Source of the DNA: Lachnocurva sp029100405
GTDB taxonomy: Bacteria; Bacillota; Clostridia; Lachnospirales; Lachnospiraceae
Direction: 5' to 3'
DNA length: 64,000 bases
Assembly: GCA_046263755.1 (NCBI GenBank)
Contig: JBJYZC010000004.1
Location: 62,001 to 126,000 of the forward strand
Of the stretch, positions 1 through 7,485 are shown one piece after another (position 1 is the first letter of the stretch; every line of letters begins with the position of its first letter). The position numbers were made by a program, and so were the translations under genes. The notes under the pieces are model-generated. The model was not told the DNA's origin. It worked only from the letters and a program-made list of their open reading frames with translations, and made no database searches.

Positions 1-4
1 CTTT

Positions 5-1012
5 TCATTTCCCTTCTCCTTGATAGAAACCGCCCTTCCGAAGCTGTTCCTCTATTGCAAGACTGATTTCACGAATCACCTGATCCGGATCCTGGTCCTT
101 TTCCACACGGAATCCGCTGGCCTTGGCATGACCGCCGCCATGATAAAGTGAAGCAATCTCTGCTACATTTAAGATATCTCCCTTGGCGCGAAGACTTCCC
201 TTATAAGATCCATCCGGATTCTGATGGAGAAAGATGGCTGCCTGAACACCTCTGGTCACCCGAAGCTGGGAAACGATACCCTCGGTATCCATGGGATCTG
301 CCTGGCAGGTCAGAAAATCTTCCGTCGTTATGACCGAAGAAATCACAGAGCCGCTTTCGTTTCGTTTTGCCTTCAAGAGAGCCAGACCCATAAGGCGGTT
401 CTCTGCAAAAGATTTCTCATTAAAGACCCGGTCTACGATAGCCGGATAGTTGATCCCGAGATCCATCAGCCGGCCGGCGGCCTCCATGGTACTGTGATGA
501 GTAGATGAATACTGGAAGAGGCCCGTATCCGTTACCATACCGGTATAGAGGCATTCAGCGATCTTTTGATCCAAAGAATCCTTGGGAAGGAGGTCATAGA
601 TCAGTTCACATGTCGATGATGCTTCCGGATCAATATGGTTCAAATCGGCAAATCCAGGTGTTTTGGAAAGATGGTGATCGATGCAGATCGTCTTTGCACC
701 GGAAAGATATGCTTCCGAATCACCCAGACGAGCCGGTTCACCGCAGTCAACCACAAAAAAGAGGTCAAAAGGATCTTCTTTCTGACCGGGCAGTTCGATT
801 TTGTCTGCATTGGTCAAAAAGCGAAAACAGTCCGGAATGGGCTCCAGAAAAGCGTGAAGATCCTTACCCGGAAAATTTTCCCGAATAAAATTGTAGATGG
901 AAAGGACACTTCCCACGCAGTCTCCGTCCGGACGGACATGGCCGGCAATACCGATCCGGTCTGCATTTCTGACTTCCTCTTCCAGATCAAAGCTTTTATT
1001 CATACCCATCAT
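5..1012 (-). CDS. nrnA: DHH-family phosphoesterase, NrnA-like nanoRNase/pAp phosphatase
   Basis: Likely degrades 2-5 nt RNA fragments and dephosphorylates 3'-phosphoadenosine 5'-phosphate in the cytoplasm. The N-terminal motif GHVRPDGD (about residues 24-31), a DCGE segment near 90 and the signature DHH near 112 mark the Mn-binding DHH domain. GGGHAKASGF near residue 290 is the DHHA1 substrate-binding motif. The length of 335 aa fits the family. The frame is open from a GTG at 1018 that overlaps the rbfA stop, but AAGGA is better spaced from the ATG at 1012, so that start is chosen. It is the last gene of the rimP-nusA-infB-rbfA operon in the window, a common neighbour arrangement in Firmicutes. 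Family assignment is firm; the exact substrate is inferred. Confidence 0.9.
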   Translation of the reverse strand: MMGMNKSFDLEEEVRNADRIGIAGHVRPDGDCVGSVLSIYNFIRENFPGKDLHAFLEPIPDCFRFLTNADKIELPGQKEDPFDLFFVVDCGEPARLGDSEAYLSGAKTICIDHHLSKTPGFADLNHIDPEASSTCELIYDLLPKDSLDQKIAECLYTGMVTDTGLFQYSSTHHSTMEAAGRLMDLGINYPAIVDRVFNEKSFAENRLMGLALLKAKRNESGSVISSVITTEDFLTCQADPMDTEGIVSQLRVTRGVQAAIFLHQNPDGSYKGSLRAKGDILNVAEIASLYHGGGHAKASGFRVEKDQDPDQVIREISLAIEEQLRKGGFYQGEGK

Positions 1013-1014
1013 TG

Positions 1015-1437
1015 TCACTGATCCTTCTTTTTTTCGGAGTCATTCGAAAAGGGAGATTCCGGATCGGAAAGGTCCGAAACCTTCAGACCATGATTCACTT
1101 CATCGATCATCTTTGACATATGGACACCATAGGCAATCGAAGTATCCAGATGAAAATAAAGCTCCGGTGTGTTTCTGAGATTTACCGTACGGGCAAGTTC
1201 ATGACGGATGAAATTCTTGGAACTGTTCAAGCCTTCCATCGTCTTCTTTTCCGATTCTTCATCTCCTAAAACACTGATCCATATCTTACAGGTCTTAAGA
1301 TCCGGGGCCACCTCGACTGAGGTCACCGAAGTGACCGGAGCGATGCGGGGATCCTTGACCTTGTTACGGATAATATCCGAGAGTTCCCGAAGGACCTCCT
1401 CATTGATTCTGATATTTTTAATACTATTTTTACGCAA
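1015..1437 (-). CDS. rbfA: 30S ribosome-binding factor A
   Basis: Assembly factor that binds immature 30S subunits near the 5' helix of 16S rRNA. The 140 aa protein has the family's KH-like fold signature: the N-terminal helix with a KDPRI segment, the VTSVEVAPDLKTCKIWISV strand region and the C-terminal LRNTPELYFHLD segment. The start codon is TTG at 1437, preceded by AAGGAG at 7 nt; no in-frame ATG with a ribosome site lies nearby. It sits 15 nt after infB, as is usual, and its stop overlaps the possible GTG start of nrnA, which suggests translational coupling. The charged C-terminal tail is not conserved in the family. Confidence 0.96.
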   Translation of the reverse strand: MRKNSIKNIRINEEVLRELSDIIRNKVKDPRIAPVTSVTSVEVAPDLKTCKIWISVLGDEESEKKTMEGLNSSKNFIRHELARTVNLRNTPELYFHLDTSIAYGVHMSKMIDEVNHGLKVSDLSDPESPFSNDSEKKKDQ

Positions 1438-1452
1438 GTTATTTCTCCTTTA

Positions 1453-4401
1453 TTACTCGCGCGGAACCTCGACCATCTTGTAAGCTTCCATGATATCGCC
1501 TTCCTGGATGTCCGAAGTGTAATCCTTTAAGACAATACCGCATTCGAAGCCTGCCTTGACTTCCTTGACATCATCCTTGAAGCGCTTTAAGGAAGACAGA
1601 TCTCCGTCAAAGAGCTGATCCTTGCCACGCGTCAGGCGAATCTTACATCCGCGCTCGATCTGGCCGTCATTTACAACACATCCGGCAATCAGACCGATAC
1701 CGGAAGCCTTGAATGTCTGGCGAACCTCTGCATGGCCGATGACCTTCTCCTCATAGATCGGTTCCAGCATTCCCTTCATGGCATGCTCAACATCTTCGAT
1801 CGCATTATAAATGACATTATAAAGATGAATATCAACATGTTCTCGCTCCGCAATATCCTTGGCTACCGCATCCGGGCGGACATTGAAACCGATAATAATG
1901 GCATTGGATGCAGAGGCAAGGACAACATCGGATTCGGTAATGGCACCAACGCCGCCATGAATAACTTTCACAACGACTTCATCATTGGAAAGCTTCTCTA
2001 GAGACTGCTTGACAGCCTCTACGGATCCCTGTACATCCGCCTTAACGATCACATCCAGTTCCTTCAGACTTCCGGACTTGATCTGATCGGACAGATTCTC
2101 CAGAGACATTCTGGACCGGCTCTCTTCTACGAGCTTATTCTTTTCTTCATTGACAAATTCCTGAGCAAAGCTTCTGGCATCCCGATCGGAATCATGAACC
2201 AGAAGGATCTCACCTGCAGAAGGCACTTCATTTAAGCCCTGGATCTCTACCGGAACAGAAGGTCCTGCAGACTTCACTCTGCGTCCGTTTTCATCGACCA
2301 TGGCACGGACCTTACCGTAGGAAGAACCGGCGGATACCGGATCTCCGACATGAAGAGTTCCGTTCTGTACCAGAACCGTTGCAACAACGCCACGGCCTTT
2401 ATCCAGCTGGGACTCAATGACAATGCCACGGCCCTTGGCTTTCGGATTGGCTTTTAATTCCATGACATCCGCTGTAAGAAGGATCATATCCAAAAGATTG
2501 TCAATTCCTTCATGTGTCTTAGCGGATACCGGACAGAATACCGTGCTGCCGCCCCAGTCTTCCGGGATCAGCTCATACTCGGAAAGTTCCTGCTTGACGC
2601 GGTCGATATTGGCATTCGGCTTGTCGATCTTATTGACTGCAACAATGATCTCAACACCTGCTGCCTTAGCATGGTTAATGGACTCAACGGTCTGGGGCAT
2701 CACACCATCATCGGCTGCAACGACCAGAACGGCAATATCCGTCGAATTGGCACCACGCATACGCATGGCTGTGAAGGCTTCATGACCCGGTGTATCCAGG
2801 AAAGTGATCTTACGTCCGTTGGTTTCTACCACATATGCACCGATCTTCTGCGTAATACCACCGGCCTCACGGTTTGCGACCTTGGTATCACGGATGGCAT
2901 CCAAGAGGGAGGTCTTACCATGATCGACATGTCCCATAACAGAAACAACAGGAGGTCTCGGAACCAGATCCTTCGGATCTTCTTCATCAGAATCCTTCAG
3001 GAATTCCTTGATCAGATCCACCTTCTCCTCGTGCTCACAGAGAATGTCATAATCCATGGCAATTTCTTCTGCCTTGTTATAATCCAGACTGGTATTCAAT
3101 GTAATGACAACGCCCTGGAGGAAGAGTTTCTTGATGATCTGGGAAGGCTCGATCTTCATCCTCTCGGCCAGCTCACGTAAAGTGATATGATCCGGGACCT
3201 TAATGGATTTGATCTCCTCTTCCACTGTTTCCTTCTTGTTCTGAGGCTTTTTATTCTTCTTGCCGCCGTTCTTCTCCAGATTTACATAGCGTTCCTGATT
3301 TTTGTCATTGTAAGAATTCCGGTCTTTTCTGTCATTCTTCTTCCGGTTATTCTTCCGGCTGTCCTTTGCATTTTCTCCGGAAACCTGAGCGCGGTTATTT
3401 CTGTCGTTTCGATCATTTTTCTTGTGATCGTTTCTGTTATTTCTGTCATTTCTTTCCGGCTTGTCATTCTGTACATTCCGGCCGTTTCTTCCGCCTCGGC
3501 CATTCTGCTCTTCATGATTTCGGTTCTGGCGGCCTGTAAGGGAAGAATGATTCTCCTCCGGCTTTTTCTCTTCGAAGGCCTTGGAAGCTTCCTTTTCTTT
3601 GTTCTCAGCCTCTTTCGCAGCTTTTGCCAGAGCCAGAGCCTCCGCCTCTTTCTTTTCTTCTGCCAGTCTTTTTTCTTCCAGTGCTCTCTGTTTTGCTTCT
3701 TCGGCTTCACGCATCTTCTGCTGTTCTGCCAGAGTCGGTTCTCCCTTCCGGGTTCCATCCGCACGGATCGGGCCGGATCCGCTTCTCGGCTTGATCAGAG
3801 GCCTTGCCATGGGATTTCCATTCGGCCGCTGTCCATCCCTTCTATTCGGCTTCCTTCTATCATTTCGTCCGTCATTTCGTCCGTTCGAAGAGCCTGTTCC
3901 ATTCGAAATGGAGCGATCATTCCGCCCGTTTTTTCTGTCTCCATTCGATCCTCCGGCAGATTTTGCGCCGTGATGATCTCTGAATTTGCCGGAATACTGG
4001 GCATTAAAAACCGCTGTGATCGTAGGTTTCTTCTTAGGCGCTTTAACAGCCTTTGCCTCCTCAGTTTCCTTCTTTACCTCTGGATTTTCTTTATTCACAG
4101 GCATTGATCCTTCTTTCACCACATTTCCTTCTGTATCTTTTCCCTTGGTCTTTCCCGAATTCCCCGGGTTCTCTGTCCGAATGGACTTCATGGGATGCAC
4201 GGTCTTTTTCACAGGTTCAGCAGGCTTTGCGGCATTCGTGCCGTTTTTATGAAAATGCTCCATAGCCTTCCTTGCCGACTCCTCATCAACACCGGAAGAT
4301 ACGGATTTCAGTTCCAATCCTGTGGAGTTCAGATACTCCAATACATCCTTGCTTGATGCTCCAAGCTCTTTTGCGAGTTCATGAACTCTCATTTTTGCCA
4401 T
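1453..4401 (-). CDS. infB: Translation initiation factor IF-2
   Basis: GTPase that brings fMet-tRNA to the 30S subunit and promotes subunit joining. The first 50 residues form an IF2_N module starting MAKMRVHELAKEL; a second IF2_N module lies near 400-460. The G domain begins near 485 with GHVDHGKTS, then DTPGHEAF and NKIDK, followed by the C-terminal tRNA-binding domains. At 982 aa it is longer than B. subtilis IF-2 (about 716 aa). The excess is a linker at roughly 60-395, very rich in Asn, Asp, Arg, Lys and Glu, with many NDRN-like repeats. The start has GGAGGG upstream and overlaps the end of ylxQ by 13 nt. Confidence 0.97.
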   Translation of the reverse strand: MAKMRVHELAKELGASSKDVLEYLNSTGLELKSVSSGVDEESARKAMEHFHKNGTNAAKPAEPVKKTVHPMKSIRTENPGNSGKTKGKDTEGNVVKEGSMPVNKENPEVKKETEEAKAVKAPKKKPTITAVFNAQYSGKFRDHHGAKSAGGSNGDRKNGRNDRSISNGTGSSNGRNDGRNDRRKPNRRDGQRPNGNPMARPLIKPRSGSGPIRADGTRKGEPTLAEQQKMREAEEAKQRALEEKRLAEEKKEAEALALAKAAKEAENKEKEASKAFEEKKPEENHSSLTGRQNRNHEEQNGRGGRNGRNVQNDKPERNDRNNRNDHKKNDRNDRNNRAQVSGENAKDSRKNNRKKNDRKDRNSYNDKNQERYVNLEKNGGKKNKKPQNKKETVEEEIKSIKVPDHITLRELAERMKIEPSQIIKKLFLQGVVITLNTSLDYNKAEEIAMDYDILCEHEEKVDLIKEFLKDSDEEDPKDLVPRPPVVSVMGHVDHGKTSLLDAIRDTKVANREAGGITQKIGAYVVETNGRKITFLDTPGHEAFTAMRMRGANSTDIAVLVVAADDGVMPQTVESINHAKAAGVEIIVAVNKIDKPNANIDRVKQELSEYELIPEDWGGSTVFCPVSAKTHEGIDNLLDMILLTADVMELKANPKAKGRGIVIESQLDKGRGVVATVLVQNGTLHVGDPVSAGSSYGKVRAMVDENGRRVKSAGPSVPVEIQGLNEVPSAGEILLVHDSDRDARSFAQEFVNEEKNKLVEESRSRMSLENLSDQIKSGSLKELDVIVKADVQGSVEAVKQSLEKLSNDEVVVKVIHGGVGAITESDVVLASASNAIIIGFNVRPDAVAKDIAEREHVDIHLYNVIYNAIEDVEHAMKGMLEPIYEEKVIGHAEVRQTFKASGIGLIAGCVVNDGQIERGCKIRLTRGKDQLFDGDLSSLKRFKDDVKEVKAGFECGIVLKDYTSDIQEGDIMEAYKMVEVPRE

Positions 4402-4724
4402 GCTTCACCCTCCGTTTTCATATCCTCTTCAATCAGTTTCCGTAAGGCATCTCCAAGACCGGGGTCGTTGACACAGACCGCCGTTCTGTTGGTCTTACCG
4501 ATCGACTGACTGATTTCATCAATGCTTCCATCTATATAGATCGGCGTTTCATAGAAACTGCACATGTCCTGATAGGCTTTTAAGGTTCGTTTGGAACTGT
4601 CTTTTGCAACCAATACCAGAAATGCCTTTCCTTCCTTCACAGACTCTTCCACCTGGTAGTTTCCGCTTTTTAGTTTTCCGGATTTCTCGGCAATTCCGAG
4701 CATTGATCTCAATTTTTGAATCAT
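4389..4724 (-). CDS. ylxQ: YlxQ-type L7Ae-family RNA-binding protein
   Basis: Small protein of the L7Ae/L30e fold, thought to bind kink-turn RNA. The 111 aa show the family pattern: an N-terminal helix (LGIAEKSGKL), a glycine-containing strand and KAFLVLVAKDSSKRT, then a middle strand PIYIDGS and the helix SQSIGKTNRTAVCV. The place between ylxR and infB is the standard one in Firmicutes. It overlaps ylxR by 4 nt (ATGA) and infB by 13 nt, so the set is translationally coupled. The physiological role is not established; ribosome or RNase P association is known for relatives only. Confidence 0.9.
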   Translation of the reverse strand: MIQKLRSMLGIAEKSGKLKSGNYQVEESVKEGKAFLVLVAKDSSKRTLKAYQDMCSFYETPIYIDGSIDEISQSIGKTNRTAVCVNDPGLGDALRKLIEEDMKTEGEAWQK

Positions 4725-4984
4725 TGTTCCAGTTCTTTCCTCACCTGATCATATACTGCAGGATCTACAGCCGCTTTTAGAGATCTTTCGATCAGTTTTT
4801 TCTGTATTGCCTTGTCAAGGCAGGACTCTGACTTACACAGATAGGCCCCGCGGCCATTTTCCCGTCCTGTAGGATCCAGACTGACGGATCCGTCGGTCTT
4901 ACGGACCAAACGAAACATCTCCCTCGGATCCCGGATATTCCCGCAGGCAACACATCTCCTCAAAGGTCTCTTATTCTTCGTCAT
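4721..4984 (-). CDS. ylxR: YlxR family protein (DUF448)
   Basis: An 87 aa basic protein of the YlxR/DUF448 family, an RNA-binding-like fold linked in other bacteria to nucleoid or RNase P functions. The N-terminal RRCVACG and the segment GRGAYLC with a second Cys pair are typical. The open frame continues upstream to 5086 inside nusA, but that part is the antiparallel-free overlap with the acidic nusA tail in another frame. The ATG at 4984 has GAAGGA upstream and gives the conserved family N-terminus, so it is chosen. It overlaps the nusA end by 14 nt. Confidence 0.92.
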   Translation of the reverse strand: MTKNKRPLRRCVACGNIRDPREMFRLVRKTDGSVSLDPTGRENGRGAYLCKSESCLDKAIQKKLIERSLKAAVDPAVYDQVRKELEQ

Positions 4985-6560
4985 CCTGACTTCCTTCTTC
5001 GTCTTTCGGATCTGTTTCCATGGGCTCTTCGCTCGTTTCCTCCGAAGTCTCGCTATCATCCATAAGAAGATCATCATCGGATGCATCCTCTGTCACGAGG
5101 TCGTCCTCATCTTCGTAATAGCCGTCTTCATCATAATATTCTTCATCCATATCGAAGAAGTCGCCAGACTCTCTTGCCTGGGTCTCGCTCTTGATATCGA
5201 TCTTATATCCGGTCAGACGGGCTGCCAGACGAGCATTCTGTCCCTCACGTCCGATAGCCAGGGAAAGCTGATAATCCGGAACAACGACCTTCGCTGTCTT
5301 TTCTTCGGAATCAGCGATGACAGAGATGACCTTAGCCGGTGACAGAGCATTCTCGATCAGGCGGGCAGGATTCTCATCCCAGTTGATAATATCGATCTTC
5401 TCGTTATGGAGTTCTTCCACCACGGCATTGACACGGGTTCCGTTCATGCCGACACATGCTCCAACCGGGTCTACATTTTCATCATTGGACCAGACTGCCA
5501 TCTTGGTACGGTTTCCGGCTTCTCTGGCGATATTACGAATCTCGACGATGCCATCGCGGATCTCGACAACTTCCTGTTCGAAGAGACGGCGGACAAGGTC
5601 CGGATGGGTCCTGGAAACATAGATCTTGGTTCCGCGACGGCTGTCCTTGACGTCCAGGACATAGAACTTATAGCGGTCATTCGGCCGGTAGCTCTCACCG
5701 CGGATCTGCTCTCTCTCGGTCAGAATGGCATCTGCCGTACCGAGATTGATGCTGTAGGACTTACCGATCTTACGCTGTACAATACCGGTGATCACCGTAT
5801 GATTCAGCTTGCTATACTCTTCCAGGATGATGCGGTGCTCTTCTTCATGGATATCCTGCATCATAACGCCTCTGGCTGCGCTGGCTGCGATACGGCCAAA
5901 GGTCTTGGAGTCGATCTCTTCGGTATAGACCTCACCGATCTTATAGCTTCCGTCCTTCTCCTGTGCTTCTTCCAGGGAGATCTCGGTTTCCGGGTCCTCC
6001 ACAGTCTCTACAATGTTCTTGGAAGAACGTACATGATATTCGCAGGTATCCGGATCAATGTCGACTGTGATATTGTCCGTACGATCATAGGTATTCTTAC
6101 AAGCCGTCATGATGGCGCTTCGGATGGCATGGAAGACGATCTCTCTCGGGATATTCTTCTCCTCCTCAAGCATCTTGATTGCCTTCTGCATAATGGCATT
6201 ACGGCCGGCATTCCGGGCAACTTCACCGATATTCTGGAACTCAACCTCTTCCTTGACAATGTCACCGACGGCATGATTCTTCTTATCGATCATGGAGGCT
6301 TCTGCCGGAGTTACCTGGGTTGGACGATCAGTGATGGGATCCGAAACCGTAAGTTCGCGGATCACATGATAATCACAAGTTTTCGGGTCGACCATGACTG
6401 TGATATTGTCGGCTGTTCCGAAACGGATCTCACATTTTCTCAGAAGCTCACGCTTTACGCCATCGAGCATCAGGGATCGATCCAAGCCTTCCTCTCTCTC
6501 AAAATCCTTTGCTGCATTCAGAAGGTCCTTTTTGTTCTTTGCTGCTTTTAACTTTGCCAT
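4971..6560 (-). CDS. nusA: Transcription factor NusA with a duplicated N-terminal domain
   Basis: Controls RNA polymerase pausing, termination and antitermination. From residue 131 on it matches an ordinary NusA: N-terminal RNAP-binding domain (131-252), S1 domain (253-320), KH1 with DPVGACVG (about 330-395), KH2 with SLAIGREGQNARLAA (about 400-460), then an acidic tail (465-529). Residues 17-130 are a second, diverged copy of the N-terminal domain. The copies share DNITV and the pattern DPxTCxYHV at the same spacing. Total length is 529 aa against 371 in B. subtilis. The frame is continuous, with no sign of frameshift. It lies between rimP and ylxR. I know of no described function for a second N-terminal domain. 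Confidence 0.97.
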   Translation of the reverse strand: MAKLKAAKNKKDLLNAAKDFEREEGLDRSLMLDGVKRELLRKCEIRFGTADNITVMVDPKTCDYHVIRELTVSDPITDRPTQVTPAEASMIDKKNHAVGDIVKEEVEFQNIGEVARNAGRNAIMQKAIKMLEEEKNIPREIVFHAIRSAIMTACKNTYDRTDNITVDIDPDTCEYHVRSSKNIVETVEDPETEISLEEAQEKDGSYKIGEVYTEEIDSKTFGRIAASAARGVMMQDIHEEEHRIILEEYSKLNHTVITGIVQRKIGKSYSINLGTADAILTEREQIRGESYRPNDRYKFYVLDVKDSRRGTKIYVSRTHPDLVRRLFEQEVVEIRDGIVEIRNIAREAGNRTKMAVWSNDENVDPVGACVGMNGTRVNAVVEELHNEKIDIINWDENPARLIENALSPAKVISVIADSEEKTAKVVVPDYQLSLAIGREGQNARLAARLTGYKIDIKSETQARESGDFFDMDEEYYDEDGYYEDEDDLVTEDASDDDLLMDDSETSEETSEEPMETDPKDEEGSQDDEE

Positions 6561-6579
6561 TTCTTCCTCCGGTTATAAT

Positions 6580-7047
6580 TTACTCCACAAACGCCTGGTT
6601 GATCGCCGAAATATCGCTTCTTTGAATTGTAAGTTCTTTGTCCGGCATTTTCAGGGTGATTGTATCATCGGTATAGGCCTCTAAATCGCCCATGAAATAT
6701 TTCTCTCCATCATAAGCCTTATAGGTCCTGACTTCGATCGGTTTCTTCAGATTCCTCTGATAATCCTTCTCTTTCTTCAAGGGACGCGTCAGTCCGGGAG
6801 AGGAGACTTCAAAGGTATAGGCCTCACTGATATAATCTTCCCGGTCCAGGATCTCATTCATTTCCTGTGAAACTGCCACGCAATCATCCAGTTCGATCCC
6901 GCCCGGCTTATCGATATAGGCTCTAAGGAAATACTCACCAGCTTCCTTTACAAATTCCACATCGACCAGTTCGAAGCCCATTCGATCCAGGATCGGCTGC
7001 AGAAAAGCTTCCGTTTTCTTTTCGTAAAGCTCTGATTTCTTTGACAT
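6580..7047 (-). CDS. rimP: Ribosome maturation factor RimP
   Basis: Needed for 30S subunit assembly. The 155 aa protein has the two-domain RimP pattern: the N-terminal GFELVDVEFVKEAGEYFLR strand region, then DKPGGIELDDCVAVS and the conserved EVSSPGLTRPL motif near residue 90. The ATG at 7047 has GGAGGGACT directly upstream and matches family N-termini; the open frame runs ten codons further but has no ribosome site there. It is the first gene of the rimP-nusA-ylxR-ylxQ-infB-rbfA-nrnA run, 19 nt ahead of nusA. I could not identify a convincing promoter in the 100 nt upstream. Confidence 0.95.
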   Translation of the reverse strand: MSKKSELYEKKTEAFLQPILDRMGFELVDVEFVKEAGEYFLRAYIDKPGGIELDDCVAVSQEMNEILDREDYISEAYTFEVSSPGLTRPLKKEKDYQRNLKKPIEVRTYKAYDGEKYFMGDLEAYTDDTITLKMPDKELTIQRSDISAINQAFVE

Positions 7048-7147
7048 AGTCCCTCCAGAAAAAGCTCTGTAAACCAATCAAATCTTTCTTTTCCTGTCAA
7101 ATATAGACCAGACCAGGGAAAGACTTTGAAAATACCACAATACGCAA

Positions 7148-7177
7148 TTGAGAGTGGACGTTCCCGCCCACTCTCAA
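7148..7177. other. Perfect 10-bp inverted repeat upstream of rimP
   Basis: TTGAGAGTGG (7148-7157) and its exact complement (7168-7177) flank a 10-nt spacer. It lies about 100 nt upstream of rimP and downstream of the tRNA-Glu terminator. No U-run follows in either direction, so it is not a standard terminator. It could be a protein operator or a 5' leader hairpin for the nusA operon. Confidence 0.5.
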
Positions 7178-7225
7178 CCAGCTGTTACGATTCTAAAATA
7201 ACACAGAACCATAGATCATACAAGT

Positions 7226-7256
7226 AAAAAATAAGTACCGGTTGAAAAACCGGTAC
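7226..7256 (-). terminator. Rho-independent terminator of tRNA-Glu
   Basis: On the minus strand a perfect 9-bp stem (GTACCGGTT with its complement, 4-nt loop) is followed by a run of six T. It begins about 20 nt after the tRNA 3' end, so it closes a single-gene tRNA transcript. Confidence 0.88.
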
Positions 7257-7277
7257 CTTAGGGTTGGGCTATAAAAG

Positions 7278-7349
7278 TAGTTCGTAGGGGAGTCGAACCC
7301 CTGTTTTCGCCGTGAGAGGGCGACGTCTTAGCCACTTGACCAACGAACC
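7278..7349 (-). tRNA. tRNA-Glu (anticodon CUC)
   Basis: A 72-nt cloverleaf. The acceptor arms GGTTCGT and ACGAACT pair with one G-U, the D arm is GTC/GAC, and the anticodon stem TCGCC/GGCGA encloses the loop CTCTCAC, giving anticodon CUC for GAG codons. The T arm AGGGG-TTCGACT-CCCCT follows, with A as discriminator base. CCA is not encoded. The sequence is very like B. subtilis tRNA-Glu apart from the first anticodon base. It has its own promoter (7387-7415) and terminator (7226-7256). Confidence 0.97.
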
Positions 7350-7352
7350 AGA

Positions 7353-7381
7353 TTGTTGACCCGGTTGAACCGCGTCAACAA
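7353..7381 (-). other. Palindrome in the 5' leader of the tRNA-Glu transcript
   Basis: An 8-bp stem TTGTTGAC/GTCAACAA, one mismatch, then an inner CGGT/ACCG stem with a 3-nt loop. It fills the interval between the predicted transcription start (about 7380) and the tRNA 5' end at 7349, leaving 3 nt. It would fold as a hairpin abutting the RNase P cleavage site, or act as an operator over the start site. Confidence 0.6.
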
Positions 7382-7386
7382 TAGAT

Positions 7387-7415
7387 ACTATACAGGATAC
7401 CGGGATAAAATGCAA
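7387..7415 (-). promoter_or_regulatory. Sigma-A promoter of tRNA-Glu
   Basis: TTGCAT-N17-TATAGT reads on the minus strand (-35 at 7410-7415, -10 at 7387-7392), with a TG directly before the -10. It is about 40 bp upstream of the tRNA. Confidence 0.8.
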
Positions 7416-7485
7416 GTACTTTTTTTAATTTTTGATTACAGTATCAAAAGGTACAATTCCCACTATAATCATTTCCTCTCCTGCA

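Noticed and set aside
3187..4107. Long open frame (306 codons) on the plus strand inside infB
   Set aside because: It is antisense to the low-complexity linker of a secure IF-2 gene; the Ile/Phe-rich translation reflects the repeat codons of the other strand, and no ribosome site is present.
4985..5086. Longer start for ylxR
   Set aside because: The extra N-terminal residues are encoded in the frame overlapping the nusA acidic tail and lack family similarity; the ATG at 4984 has its own ribosome site.
5406..6551. Plus-strand open frame of 381 codons across nusA
   Set aside because: It lies wholly antisense to nusA, has no family motif, and the minus-strand frame is a confirmed NusA.
7425..7470. 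Terminator after galE near 7440
   Set aside because: The stem TTTTGAT/ATCAAAA is AT-only and followed by A on the minus strand; it overlaps the promoter region of tRNA-Glu.
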